The position numbers were made by a program, and so were the translations under genes. A stretch of 64,000 nt of DNA from Flammula alnicola (Eukaryota; Basidiomycota; Agaricomycetes; Agaricales; Strophariaceae), in contig JADNRV010000046.1 in the NCBI GenBank assembly GCA_015499995.1, positions 248,001 to 312,000 on the forward strand, written 5' to 3'. Position 1 is the stretch's first letter. Each line of letters begins with the position of its first letter. Below are positions 1 through 9,511 of this stretch, one piece after another. The notes below the pieces were generated by a model. The model was not told the DNA's origin and searched no databases. It saw only the letters and a list, made by a program, of their open reading frames with translations.

Positions 1-453
1 AAGTTCGTATTATTGCCGGGCTATGTACGGAAGTGTGGCAAGAGACAAGGGAGCAAGGCTATGGAATGGTCGACAGCGAGGTGAGAGCCTGCAGGGTGGC
101 CTCGACTGCATATCTAACCATTCTCGGGGCGTTAGCTCGGCAGGATCATTGTGCTTCCAGTGGATGAGTTCGCAGCAGGTCCAGAGCAAGTATTCTCAGA
201 TGAGCATCAACCCCTCATGCTTCTCGCATTGAATGCAACGGACGCAATAGAGTGGGAAGAGCTGCAAAGCAAGGTTCGCTTTCTGTGTGCTATCATTATC
301 ATTACCAAAAGCCAACGACTTTGCTCGTAATAGGGGAAGGCACTGGCAACCCATTTGGCAAAACCCTTGGGTAAATTCCGGGAACATATTACTGTGACTA
401 AGACATCGCCGTCTTCAACCGCAGCCGCCTCACCTGCGCCCGCACATTCATGA
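1..453 (+). CDS. 3' end of an unrecognised multi-exon gene
   Basis: The 5' part lies outside the window. Three exons join in frame: 1-80, 144-273 and 334-453. The introns are 81-143 (63 bp) and 274-333 (60 bp), both GT-AG, and the exon phases agree (two bases carried over the first junction, none over the second). The visible part is about 110 residues. It has a hydrophobic beta-strand-like stretch (IIVLPVDEF), an acidic central part, and a low-complexity Ser/Ala/Pro tail just before the TGA at 451-453. I do not recognise the family. Frame continuity over two introns of typical fungal length is the evidence that it is coding. Confidence 0.6.
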
Positions 454-898
454 GTCAGGAGTTCACTCCTTCATCCGACGTCAGCCTCGAACATGTTTAT
501 CTTGTGTTCTTGAGATACCTCGGACAGCATTTTACTTATTCACATTCGACTTGGACTCGACTTATCATTATTACATTTTTTTTGGCCACTAGTAATACCG
601 ACATCATAGTTCGCTTTCTTCTCGCATCCCTTCTACTCATATTTAATTCGTAGACTCTAGACGCACAAAACGCACTTGTACCATGCCAGCATATATGTAT
701 ATTAGGACAAGCACAAATGGATTTATTTACCGAGGCATGCATCATAAATGAACGAATAGCCCGCGGGAAATTTTGTGCGCAACCTTTTCGTCACTGCTCT
801 CAGGGCCTCGATCAACCTCGCGCCTCCCGCCCTCCTCATTTCCATTTCCTCCCCTCTTCCTCCTCGAGCGCCGAGGCAACGCTCTCTTTATTCGCGTG
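454..898. other. Intergenic spacer before the Coq1-like gene
   Basis: No supported gene. It holds the 3' flank of the first gene and the promoter side of the Coq1-like gene. The stretch from about 815 to 890 is pyrimidine-rich (repeated tcctc), a common feature just upstream of fungal start codons. The short open frames here have no splice partners or recognisable motifs. Confidence 0.5.
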
Positions 899-2358
899 AT
901 GCGTCCACCAGCCGTGCATCACATATGCCAGTCATTGGCACGCACACCGCCAGTCACGAGATGTCGACGCCGAAAACTCAGTGTTTTGGCTCAACAAGTT
1001 GAACGTGCTATTAGGTCGCGACCGGAACCCATTCCAATCGAACATGATTCACCCACTACCCGACAGCGACCAGACCCGTACATTTTCGTCGCTTCAGAGC
1101 TCACCCACATTCGAAATAACATGCTGAACCTCCTCGGTGCTGCGCACCCGGGCCTCGCTGGAATGGCAGAATACTACTTCCTACATCCCTCAAAACAGCT
1201 GCGCTCTCTACTTGTGCTACTATTCGCGCGTGCGACCAATGGACTGGGTCGACATTGGGAACGAAAAGACTGGGACGCTGCGTGCGAATCGAGTTCGGGC
1301 CAGTCGGAAGAGCTGAACGACCTCTGACCCTCTCGAGTGTTCTCAATGAGTGGAACATGAGCATGCAGGACGACACGGCCTCCTTCGAGTCAGTATTCAT
1401 GCTGCAACGGTCAATACCACGTCCAGATCCACCCACCCCACCATCCTCGTCGCGACTTGCCCATAACATTTCCCCGCGTCTCGTTTCGCCACTGCTGCTG
1501 CCATCCCAAATACGCTTAGCGCAAATCGTAGAAATGATTCATGTCGCTTCCCAACTGCACGACGCTATCGTTCCAACTCCAGAACAGGATAAGCACGGCT
1601 TCGGAAACAAACTTTCCATTCTGGGTGGAGACTTCCTGCTTGGACGCGCCAGCACGGCTCTGTCGCGATTAGGAGAGAGGGAGGTCACGGAGCTTGTATC
1701 CGGTGTGATATCGAACCTGGTGGAAGGAGAGTTTCTGCGTATGGAGGAAATCAGGACTCCCGAGCTGGGTCTTATAGAAGGACCTACAACTCTGCCGGCT
1801 GCGTGGGAACTATATCTCCGGAAGACATATTTGAAGACAGCAAGCCTGATGGCAAAGGGTGCTCGCTCTGCTGTTATTCTTGGGGGCTGTCAAGATGGCG
1901 ACATATGGAAGGAGGCAGCATACGCTTATGGCCGGAATTTGGGTATCGCGTACCAAGTGAGTGGTTTGAACAAATGGCGACGGAGATAGAAGCTAATGCC
2001 GCGTTAGCTACTAGAAGACTGCGACGATGTCAAGCACTTCAAGGCAGGACTAGTCACTGGTCCAGCGCTATTTGCCTCCGAAGAGAATCCCAGACTGCTG
2101 CCCATGATTCAACGGAATTTTACCACGCCTGGAGATACAGAATTGGTGAGTTCATAGCATGCCAGTACCCGACATTCTATTTAATCGTCGTCTGCTAGGC
2201 CACGGAGTATATCCGAGCGACATCGGGCGTCGAACGCACTCGCCTGCTGCAGAGGCCTACGCCGGCAAAGCCCGAGACGCGCTGCGCCTCTCCCTGATAG
2301 CGAGGCCAAACTCGCACTCGAAGCTCTCACAGAAATTATCATTAATCGCACATGGTGA
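899..2358 (+). pseudogene. Coq1-family polyprenyl diphosphate synthase paralogue lacking both Asp-rich motifs
   Basis: The family makes the polyprenyl tail of ubiquinone on the mitochondrial inner membrane, condensing isopentenyl diphosphate onto an allylic substrate held by Mg2+ on two DDxxD motifs. Family landmarks are clear: an Arg-rich N-terminus that could be a mitochondrial presequence, YYFLHPSKQLRSLLVLLFAR, FGNKLSILGGDFLLGRAS, LYLRKTYLKTASLMAKGAR and YAYGRNLGIAYQ. The first DDxxD position (normally HDDVID) reads HDAIVP and the following RRG is missing. After the intron at about 1954-2008 the second motif (normally LVDDVLD) reads LLEDCDD, and about 16 residues of the following loop are gone. 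A further intron spans about 2144-2198. Single-base frame breaks occur near 1318, 2249 and 2289; each is repaired by one base in a short run, so they may be assembly errors. The motif losses are not. It is either a decayed duplicate or a non-catalytic subunit; overall similarity is to the Coq1/PDSS1 type rather than PDSS2/Dlp1. Confidence 0.7.
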
Positions 2359-2452
2359 CGATACCCATCATGGTAGACTTTTTGGACTACTAGAGCAGAA
2401 CTTTCACACCACATATTCATAGATTAGAGCCCAACTAACACACGCCTCTCCT

Positions 2453-5156
2453 CTATCGCTCCTGTGGAGCATCCTTTTCCTGTACACTTTGTAATACCAG
2501 TGTGAGACCATCGACACCACGCTGTCCCTACTTCGAGCATTCCGAGGTAAAGACTGTTGCAGAGATCACAGTTGCACCAAAGCATAGACAGATCGTCAGA
2601 TTTGCACCGACCAGTTTCGGGATTGCTGGAGGTGACTGACTCTGGGTTCCTGCATCAAAAAAAGAAGCCTTCCACAATTGCCATTCAAGTTTGGTTGACA
2701 CCATTGCAACCAGTGTCCTGGTGTAGTGCGCAACAGTAGCATGACACTCGACGCAATCTTGCACAAGATCTTCACTGTAAATTCCAGTAATTTGAGGTTT
2801 GCGAAGGATGCGTCACGACGGATAGACAATTGATGCACTCGCTAACGTGCTTGACCTAGATTTGTTCGATTGGCGACCAGGTTTGGCATCCGTATACACA
2901 TGAGAGCTAAACAAATCCAATGGCGTGTAGGTACGAGCGTCGTGAGGTAGAGCCCGTTCGAGAGCCTGCAGAGCTCTGGGCGCGGCTCGTTCGCATTTAA
3001 CTTCATGTAGTTTCGATGATGCCGATGGCTTTCAATATCAAGGTGGGGTCCGTCAATGCTTGTGTTAGGCTGAGGAGAATGTCGATGATGCTCTGTGGGA
3101 GTCTTGTCGTCCAGGACGAGGTCGGTTCGACTGCCTCCTCCAGGTAAGCAACCAAACGGCCTTGCGATTCCTTCGTAAAGGACATATTGGAGTCATAATT
3201 CACTACCATTCGTCCGTTGGCTATAGTTTCCATGTTGAAATTCATATTGAAGTTAATCCTGAAGAAGGTACGTCGGAGGGTGTTGAAGGCCTCATGAGGA
3301 AGTGTGTCAGATTGTAGGATCTTTTCGATGTATTCGAGGGTAAGATTGAGGCCGCTTGATTAAGGACGGTTTGGAAGCTTTTGATAGAGTTCAGGGCTTC
3401 ACCGACCAGAGACTTGTCAAGGCCATGCGTTGAATTGGTTGCAAGCGAGACAATTCGGGTTTGATGGAACGCGAGTGCTTCAATCATCACGTAGGGGAGT
3501 GGTTTCAGCAGCTCTTTATTTTTGGATATCTCAGCTGCTGTTATCTGTATTCGGAACCTTGATGCATCGAGCAGTTTTTCTTTGTCAGAAAGTGGTATAT
3601 AAAAGCCGTCCTCATGGGTTGACGGTCTTGGTCGTTGGCCAGTTTCCACGGTGGTCAAAAGTTCCTCTTCTAATGCAATTGCTCGGTCCACGTGCATGTC
3701 CAACAGACTCCTCGCAATGACTATCGATGCAGATAGTGCGTGATCTTCAATGGAAGGGATGGATTTCTGCACGCTGGCTAAAAGATCAAAGGTATCTTCC
3801 TTGAATCTCAAGGTTTTTCGAAATGACGCGGAATTTTGAGGGTCTGAGGTCGCTTGAGGTTTTGGAATGGAGAGCATGGTCAAGGACCAAATGGACTTGA
3901 GACAGGTTATCGCTCTTTTATGAGCTACTGCGGGGTCGAGAAGTCCAGTGGTGCAAGTCGCTAGGAGTCTAGGAATGCGGTAGCCAAGTTTGATGGAAAT
4001 ATCATCGTGGTTTAGAAGACTGTCCATAAGCCACTTGGCGCTGTAGTCGAAACCTGAGACGACATTTGGGATAACTTCCACAAACGGCTCGAACTCGTTG
4101 TCTTCCCGTAGAGCATTTATCGTCCAGCACATCGCTTTTAGGTCGCGTTGATCGCGCTCGGCGGTGATTTCTATGGCGTCGAGTTCTCGTGCTTTTAACA
4201 TGCGTGACGGAATGGGCACCTCGTTGCCGTCTGCATCCCGTCGATGAAGGAGGCGTAGCTTTCGGCAGAGTGCCCAGCATCGGCTTGAAAGTGGTGTCCA
4301 GTATGGACAAGAAAGGTCGACGACTGGGAGAATGGTGACGAGGAAGTATAAAAAGCAACATAGAATAAGCATTGCGAGCATGAGGTATCGAGCCCCGAGT
4401 TCACGGGAATGAGGAATGCAACCAAGCCAGCAAAGAAAAGAAAGAGTGAAATGTGGAGTAACATGGGAATGGTTTCGACAATAGCGGCCATCTTGTATTG
4501 CTTGATGCCTTGGTACAGGTATGCACCCATTCGAGCACGATCCTGAGGAGCTGGTCTGTTGGTTGATGCCTGGAGATACTGGCGCGTCCACTGCTCCACT
4601 AAGGTTGCCGATAGTGCGCAAGTAAGGCTAAACCCTAGACTAAGAAACCACAACGCGTTGCATATGAGGGAAGACGTCGAAGGAGAAAAGTTGCCTTGGT
4701 TGAACTGATTGAACGGGTTCACAGGCAAGGGGGACGTATGGGTGAGCGAGCTGTTAGATATTGATGCAAGCTGTTGTGAGATTTGTGCGAGTAGCATGAC
4801 AGATGCATTGTTGGGGTCTGGGTTGAGGGTCTTGTAGCTTTCTACGATGAAAGATGTTACACTTGCGGAAAAGAGACCTGCCTGCAGGAAGAACGGCGTC
4901 GGATGTCAAGATTCTGGTGGATTTCCGATGCAAAAGCTCACGAAGATGAGGATTGCATCCATGTCACCTTTCCAATTCTGAGCCATAGTTTTATCGTATT
5001 TCTCCGACTTGGAGAGGTACGTTGACCAGAGATTGGCTGAGGGATCGTCATAACTGTAAGGTTCATAGCCATCTGCTGGAAGAGAGATTCAGAGTTCAAC
5101 ATTACACTGTCAGGAAACTCTGAGGCCTCACACGTACCTGTTTTACCGTTTACCAT
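2453..5156 (-). CDS. DUF6535-domain membrane protein (frame broken in this assembly)
   Basis: This long protein belongs to a family expanded in Agaricomycetes, of unknown function. The start is ATG at 5156, followed by introns 5076-5137 (62 bp) and 4882-4941 (60 bp). The N-terminal DUF6535 block follows: a WSTYL..KYDKTMAQNWKGDMDAILIF segment, AGLFSASVTSFIVES, then membrane segments near FLSLGFSLTCALSATLVEQW, PMLLHISLFLFFAGLVAFLIP and YLMLAMLILCCFLYFLVTILP. A long cytosolic alpha-helical region with no known motif continues to a C-terminus at 2453 (GVDGLTLVLQSVQEKDAPQ). The frame breaks near 4391, 3351, 3004, 2820 and 2660. At most of these, one added base in a CC, CCC or TT run restores the expected continuation, which fits assembly error better than decay. 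It converges on the Coq1-like gene, with 94 bp between the stops. Confidence 0.72.
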
Positions 5157-5400
5157 GGTGATATTCGATGCAAAAGGGAAAGGTGAGTGAAAGAAGACCG
5201 TCGAACTTCTGCCTGAGAAAATGAGATGGAATCAGCACCGCCGCACCGATATGCCTCAGGAGGGGGGGCCAAGGCCGCGTCTGATAGAAGAACTTTGTAG
5301 TAATGAATGTCATATCGCTCGTGGTTCATGGATTAAGGACAGTTAAGCATTGCTTCCATCATAGAGAGAATGGTAATGGTGCAAGTAGTAACTTGAAACT

Positions 5401-5430
5401 ACTACTAAGGTAGGGGCCATCAGGAACCGG
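5401..5430 (+). repeat. Left terminal inverted repeat of the outer element
   Basis: Pairs with 7667-7696 in inverted orientation, 28 of 30 bases identical. Confidence 0.65.
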
Positions 5431-5780
5431 CTAGCTTATGTAAGCGCTTATATAAGCGGCAAAATCTGGCCTTCTAGAAAAAATAAAAATTTTGGGCGGT
5501 ATTTTCAGTGATAATTGAGCCAAGGATGGGTGAAAATATTTTTTGACTTACCTGGTATTAGAAATAAATGTATTTGAGCCCACTTTAATACCCTAAATGC
5601 GAAGAATTCTTCCCTGGACTTGCCCTTGATGTGTGTTTGAAGCGCGGGATTGTCGGCAGACAATACCGCTCGGGCCGACAGTCGCCGACTTACCTATTAT
5701 AGTAGCTTACATAAGAACCCTAACCCTAAGTTGCGGCAAAATCTTGGGGTCAAAAATCTAAAAAGTTGCGGAATGAACGG

Positions 5781-5788
5781 GGAAGCAT
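5781..5788 (+). repeat. 8-bp target-site duplication, left copy
   Basis: GGAAGCAT, identical to 7466-7473, immediately outside the left end of the hAT-like element. Confidence 0.85.
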
Positions 5789-6020
5789 TAGTGTTGCCGC
5801 GACTCGGCTCATTTTCGCTAGCCGGATCGGCTCAGCCGTACGGCTAGCTGAGTCGAGTTATAAATGACAGCTTGCGGCTAAATCCGAGCGGCTATCTTAT
5901 AAGCCGACTTATAAGTCGACTCAAGCCGCTCAAGCCGCTTGCAGTTGTCAATCCAAAACAGGTAATTCTGCACGTGATGCCCGGGAACTCTCTCAACCAA
6001 CGTTGCGCCTGTCTTCACTC

Positions 6021-6365
6021 TTACCCAACTCTTACCACCCAAATAACCCCCGCCTGGCCAACGCTTTTCCGATGATCGTCAAAGCCGTTGACTCCTGTTA
6101 CAACTGCGAAGAATAATGCACCAATGAACGTGAGAAGGAACACGGAGATGATTTGACCACGCCACCGAGGCTCGCCCACGAAAACCTCCAGCACCCAGAA
6201 ACCTACAGCGCACCCGCTGCAGGCAGGGTCAGACCTACGTAGATGCCTAATGCAACCAGGATGCGGCTCCGTGCAAGACACCGTCAGAAAACCAGCGAAC
6301 AGCACAGCAGCAAACGCACTGCAGGGGGGATAAGGCATGAGATGCGGCAGAACCACGGTAAGCAA
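6021..6365 (-). pseudogene. Possible captured fragment of a membrane-protein gene
   Basis: Inside the hAT-like element an open stretch on this strand encodes about 114 residues. It includes two hydrophobic segments (AAVLFAGFLTVSC and ISVFLLTFIGALFFAVVTG) separated by a polar GEPRWRG loop. The compositional change at its borders and its position next to the adaptin fragment suggest a second captured piece. I cannot name the donor gene, and chance hydrophobicity is possible. Confidence 0.25.
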
Positions 6366-6631
6366 CAGTCCGCCTTATATTGTACAGAAACCGCTCCTAA
6401 CCACTTCGATAGGAAATACCTCCACCCCTGTCCCCACTTCCGCCACCCCCTCCGTTGGCATTCTCAGTGCCGGAAAATTCTCCTTCGCTTCGTCGGTCTC
6501 TTATGTTGCCTCCGTCTCGTCACCGGCAGCGGTCGCGATGATGAAAACAGCAGCAGCCTCAACAGCGACGACGAGGATTTCGACCAGCTATCCCCAGCAC
6601 CCAGCACTGCTATCGACCTGGATAGCGAGTA

Positions 6632-7227
6632 AAGCGGAAGGATGCCATCAAGGGCACAATCGCGTCGATGACAGTCGGGAAAGGTGCGCATATATTTCAA
6701 TCTTCAGCCCTAGTAACTCAACGGAATCCCTTAAGATGTCAGTGGACTCTTCCTCGACGTGCTCAAGAACATGCAGACGGACGATCTCGAACAGAAGGAG
6801 CTATATCTCTACTTAATGAACCATGCCAAGACCCAACCCGAGCTCGTCATCCTAGCGATAAACACCTTTGCCAAAGGTACAGACGACCCGAACCCGCTCG
6901 TAAGGGCCTTGGCGATTCGTACGATGGGCTGTCTGCGTGCCGAAAAGATCATCGATTACCTCAGTGACCCCCTACAAAAGTGTCTCCGAGACGAGAATCC
7001 TTATGTGCCCAAGATGGCGGCGCTGTGCGTCGCTAAGCTGTATGATCTCAAGCTGGAGCTGGTCATTGACAACGGCTTCTTGGAGTAGCTGTAGGACATG
7101 ATCATTGATAGTAATCCTATGGTATGTACTTGACTCGAAAGTTGGTATAGAGGCTGATCTTCTTCGCAGGTCGTCGCCAATACGGTCGCGGCATTGACGG
7201 ATATTCACATTGCTGCTACATCACAAC
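6632..7227 (+). pseudogene. Captured beta-adaptin (AP-1/AP-2 beta subunit) fragment
   Basis: Three exon pieces match the N-terminal trunk of beta-adaptin, the clathrin adaptor large subunit: KDAIKGTIASMTVGK; then the block from [20 protein letters not shown] through [22 protein letters not shown] to [20 protein letters not shown]; then DSNPM joined to VVANTVAALTDIHIAAT. The splice sites are preserved (introns 6684-6735 and 7122-7169), so the piece was copied as genomic DNA. It starts and ends mid-gene. Two in-frame TAG stops at 7086-7088 and 7092-7094 replace glutamines in FLEQLQ-type sequence; each is a single CAG-to-TAG transition. It cannot make an adaptin. Confidence 0.85.
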
Positions 7228-7465
7228 TTGGAACGTCCTCCGCGAGTCTTCTAAGTGGCGAGGGTACCACCGACGACGCTGTATTGTATATATTTTTAAT
7301 ATATTTCCATATATATCACCTTAAGGCACGGCTAGTCGACTTAAGTCGACTAGCTGAGCCGAACCGGCTAATTTTAGCAGCTTATTACGGCTTAGCTAGC
7401 CGTAAAATCAATAAGCCGCACGTTAGCTGAGCCCAGCCGAGTTGAGCTGAGTCACGGCAACACTA

Positions 7466-7473
7466 GGAAGCAT
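7466..7473 (+). repeat. 8-bp target-site duplication, right copy
   Basis: GGAAGCAT, identical to 5781-5788, immediately outside the right end. Confidence 0.85.
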
Positions 7474-7666
7474 GAAAAAAAACACAGAAAAAAAAATAGA
7501 TTTTTCTGAGAATGGCTAATAACTCTCTCAAAAGTTAATTAATTTTAAATCTGGCTACTGAGACTTGCAAGGATGCTCAAAGGCTTCAATTCTACGTTCT
7601 TAGAAATGTGGGAACATTGTTTGTGGCCGAGGAATAGCGAGCTCGTTGTCTGCTTATGTAAGGGTG

Positions 7667-7696
7667 CCGGTTCCTGATGCCCCCTACCTTAATAGT
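7667..7696 (-). repeat. Right terminal inverted repeat of the outer element
   Basis: Inverted partner of 5401-5430. Confidence 0.65.
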
Positions 7697-7972
7697 AATT
7701 TAGACGGGCTACGTTACATAATAACTCAGGTGACTACAAAGCGGGGTAAGTCGCATGCCCCACGGGGGGCCGGGGCGGGACGCGGAGCTAAAAGATCGCT
7801 CACCGGTCCTCGGTTTAGGTTGAGCCGAAAAGTCATCTTTGGAACGTCGAGTGTCGGCTCTCCGTGTTTTCTTCTAAACCACCATCACCTTTTTCGTTGC
7901 ATTCGCCTTCGACAAAGGCTCCTTCCCGAGCTAGCTAGTAGCTCGTCTCGTCGTTGGCTTTGCTTCGCAGCC

Positions 7973-8926
7973 ATGCTGGCCCGCCTCACGGTGACCGCGG
8001 CACACGTCCTCGATGTGCAAATCGAACAATGCGGAATGTCAGCGCAAAACGAGGACGGGCAGCATTCATTGGTACGCTGGTTGTTTCTTCTCCTATTTTC
8101 TTAGTGTCTCCTAACAGAGTCGTTCTTTTTTCCAGGTGGTTGACCTCGACGCTCTTCGTGCCCTCGTGCCCCAACTTCCTAACAACGCTTGGCGTCGCGT
8201 AGCTCAAGCTTGCACAAGGGCTGTGACGCCGATGTGCACCAATCTGCACCATACCATAAGCTCTGATTTCGATAATGTTGCCCAGTTACTGCTAGACTTG
8301 GAAATTCGTCACGATAACACTCTGAATAGTGCTCTAGTACGTGCTTTCTTCATCTATTTTCAAGAACCATTCGAATGTTTCTTCTGTAGCCTGTGGGCCT
8401 TCTGAACCCTCTAACCCCGAGCGAAAACGTTGGGATTGAAACCCGTTGTCTTGCTGACCCTACCCCGCGGCCACCTGCAAAGCGCAGGCGCTCTTCCCAT
8501 TCCGTAAGTCTTGTCTTCGGATGCACATTCGGATTTTTGAATTATTCATTCGTTCATGGCCCATAGACAATGCCAATAGTCATTCCAAGTACACACCCTT
8601 CCGTTCCAACAATAGTTATCACTTTATCTCCACCACAGCCGCGGGAAATGTCATGTCGCATTCCTTATCAAGACCAGGCATTCGGAAACCTTCTTACTGT
8701 CCCTTCCCATCCCGTGTTCAACAAGCACCATCCGCCAATGGTGCTTGATCCATGTTCATTGCCCCAACTGAATGAATGGAAATGGGAGAATGGACACTGG
8801 GAAGCCGTCCTACCAAGCCTTACAGAACAAACCAAAAGGGGGATGTTCTCCAGGCCTGTGATGGCGAAGAAAAAATCCTCTCGGTCGCCTCGCTCCAACA
8901 CCAAACCTGCAGTTCAAGCTATGTAA
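7973..8926 (+). CDS. Unknown conserved-looking protein with a basic nuclear-localisation-type motif
   Basis: There are four exons, 7973-8071, 8136-8336, 8390-8503 and 8567-8926. Each splice is in phase 0 and the introns are 64, 53 and 63 bp, which makes this model firm. The product is about 257 residues. The first half looks helical (DLDALRALVPQLPNNAWRRVAQA). A KRRRSS cluster follows at about residue 134, then a Pro-rich stretch, a Trp-containing WKWENGHWE segment and a Lys/Ser/Arg-rich tail. The basic clusters suggest a nuclear protein. I do not recognise the family. No transmembrane segment or signal peptide is visible. The start is the first ATG in frame, after a pyrimidine-rich leader. 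Confidence 0.65.
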
Positions 8927-9511
8927 ATATCATTACCCCGCCGTAGCCGCTGCCACCGGGTTTACCGAGCTCTTATTACGTTGAGCCGTACGCCTCTTCA
9001 ACTGGCATGAGTCGCACATACGCGTCACTTATGACAAACCATACCGTTTCCGGCAACCAGGTCTTGGCCCGAAGAAAACACGCTCACTGTGTTAGGGACA
9101 AATACACATATGTATGCCGCCTTACGTTCATACGATTCTGACCGGAGTCCGACTGCCCATTCCAATATCACAGGCAGAATGTGTCACTCGTTGTAGTACC
9201 CCCGCATACTATCTTAATCACGATGTAAATTACTTAAAACTATCATAGCAGCGCTTGCCGAGGCACCCTTTGTCCAATAACCGTCCAACAAATTGGCTTG
9301 AAGCAAGTTGCCCATGTGAATTTCAAATTGGACCCAAGCTCAGCGCTCAGCGCTCAGCCTTGAAACTGAACTAGGAAATGTCACAGACACGTGTACAGTC
9401 GTCACCGTGACCTTCTGCCTTGCGTGTGACTGAAGTCATGATCAAGGCCTGTCCACGTCTCGCAGTTCATTTCTTCTCCACATCCTCCTCCCTTGCTCTC
9501 CTCTCCAGAGA
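8927..9511. other. Intergenic spacer
   Basis: No gene supported. A short triplicated GCTCAGC/GCTCAGCG motif lies near 9340-9358 and a pyrimidine-rich leader precedes the next start codon. Nothing else stands out. Confidence 0.5.

Larger units (their letters stand above)
5789..7465. mobile_element. hAT-like non-autonomous transposon carrying a captured gene fragment
   Basis: The ends are inverted copies of TAGTGTTGCCGYGACTCRGC (21 of the first 23 bases identical). An identical 8-bp direct repeat, GGAAGCAT, flanks the element at 5781-5788 and 7466-7473. An 8-bp duplication and a TAGnG-type end are hallmarks of the hAT superfamily. The subterminal 100-150 bp on both sides are packed with short palindromic GGCTAGCTGAG / CGACTTATAAGTCG motifs of the kind hAT transposases bind, including a perfect 24-bp palindrome at 7331-7354. 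No transposase is encoded. The interior holds a beta-adaptin gene fragment and possibly a piece of a membrane-protein gene. It sits inside the outer TIR element, so it is the younger insertion. Confidence 0.85.
5401..7696. mobile_element. Outer TIR element (MITE-like), interrupted by the hAT-like insertion
   Basis: A 30-bp sequence at 5401-5430 recurs inverted at 7667-7696 with 28 of 30 bases identical (core AAGGTAGGGG then CATCAGGAACCGG). The match continues weakly for about 16 more bases. Subtracting the inner insertion and one copy of its target duplication leaves about 611 bp with no coding potential, which fits a miniature non-autonomous DNA transposon. A TA dinucleotide sits just outside an AGGTAGGGG end on both sides, so a TA target duplication is possible, but the exact ends are not certain. 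The left arm also holds a short telomere-like repeat and two copies of a GCGGCAAAATCT-like motif. Confidence 0.6.

Noticed and set aside
1248..1303. An intron to explain the first frame break in the Coq1-like gene
   Set aside because: The length (56 bp) fits, but the donor would be GTCGAC and the excluded residues match what Coq1 proteins have there. A missing C near 1318 explains it better.
2453..5156. DUF6535 gene as a true pseudogene
   Set aside because: Frame breaks are mostly repaired by one base in CC, CCC or TT runs, the same pattern as in essential genes here. Decay is not needed to explain them.
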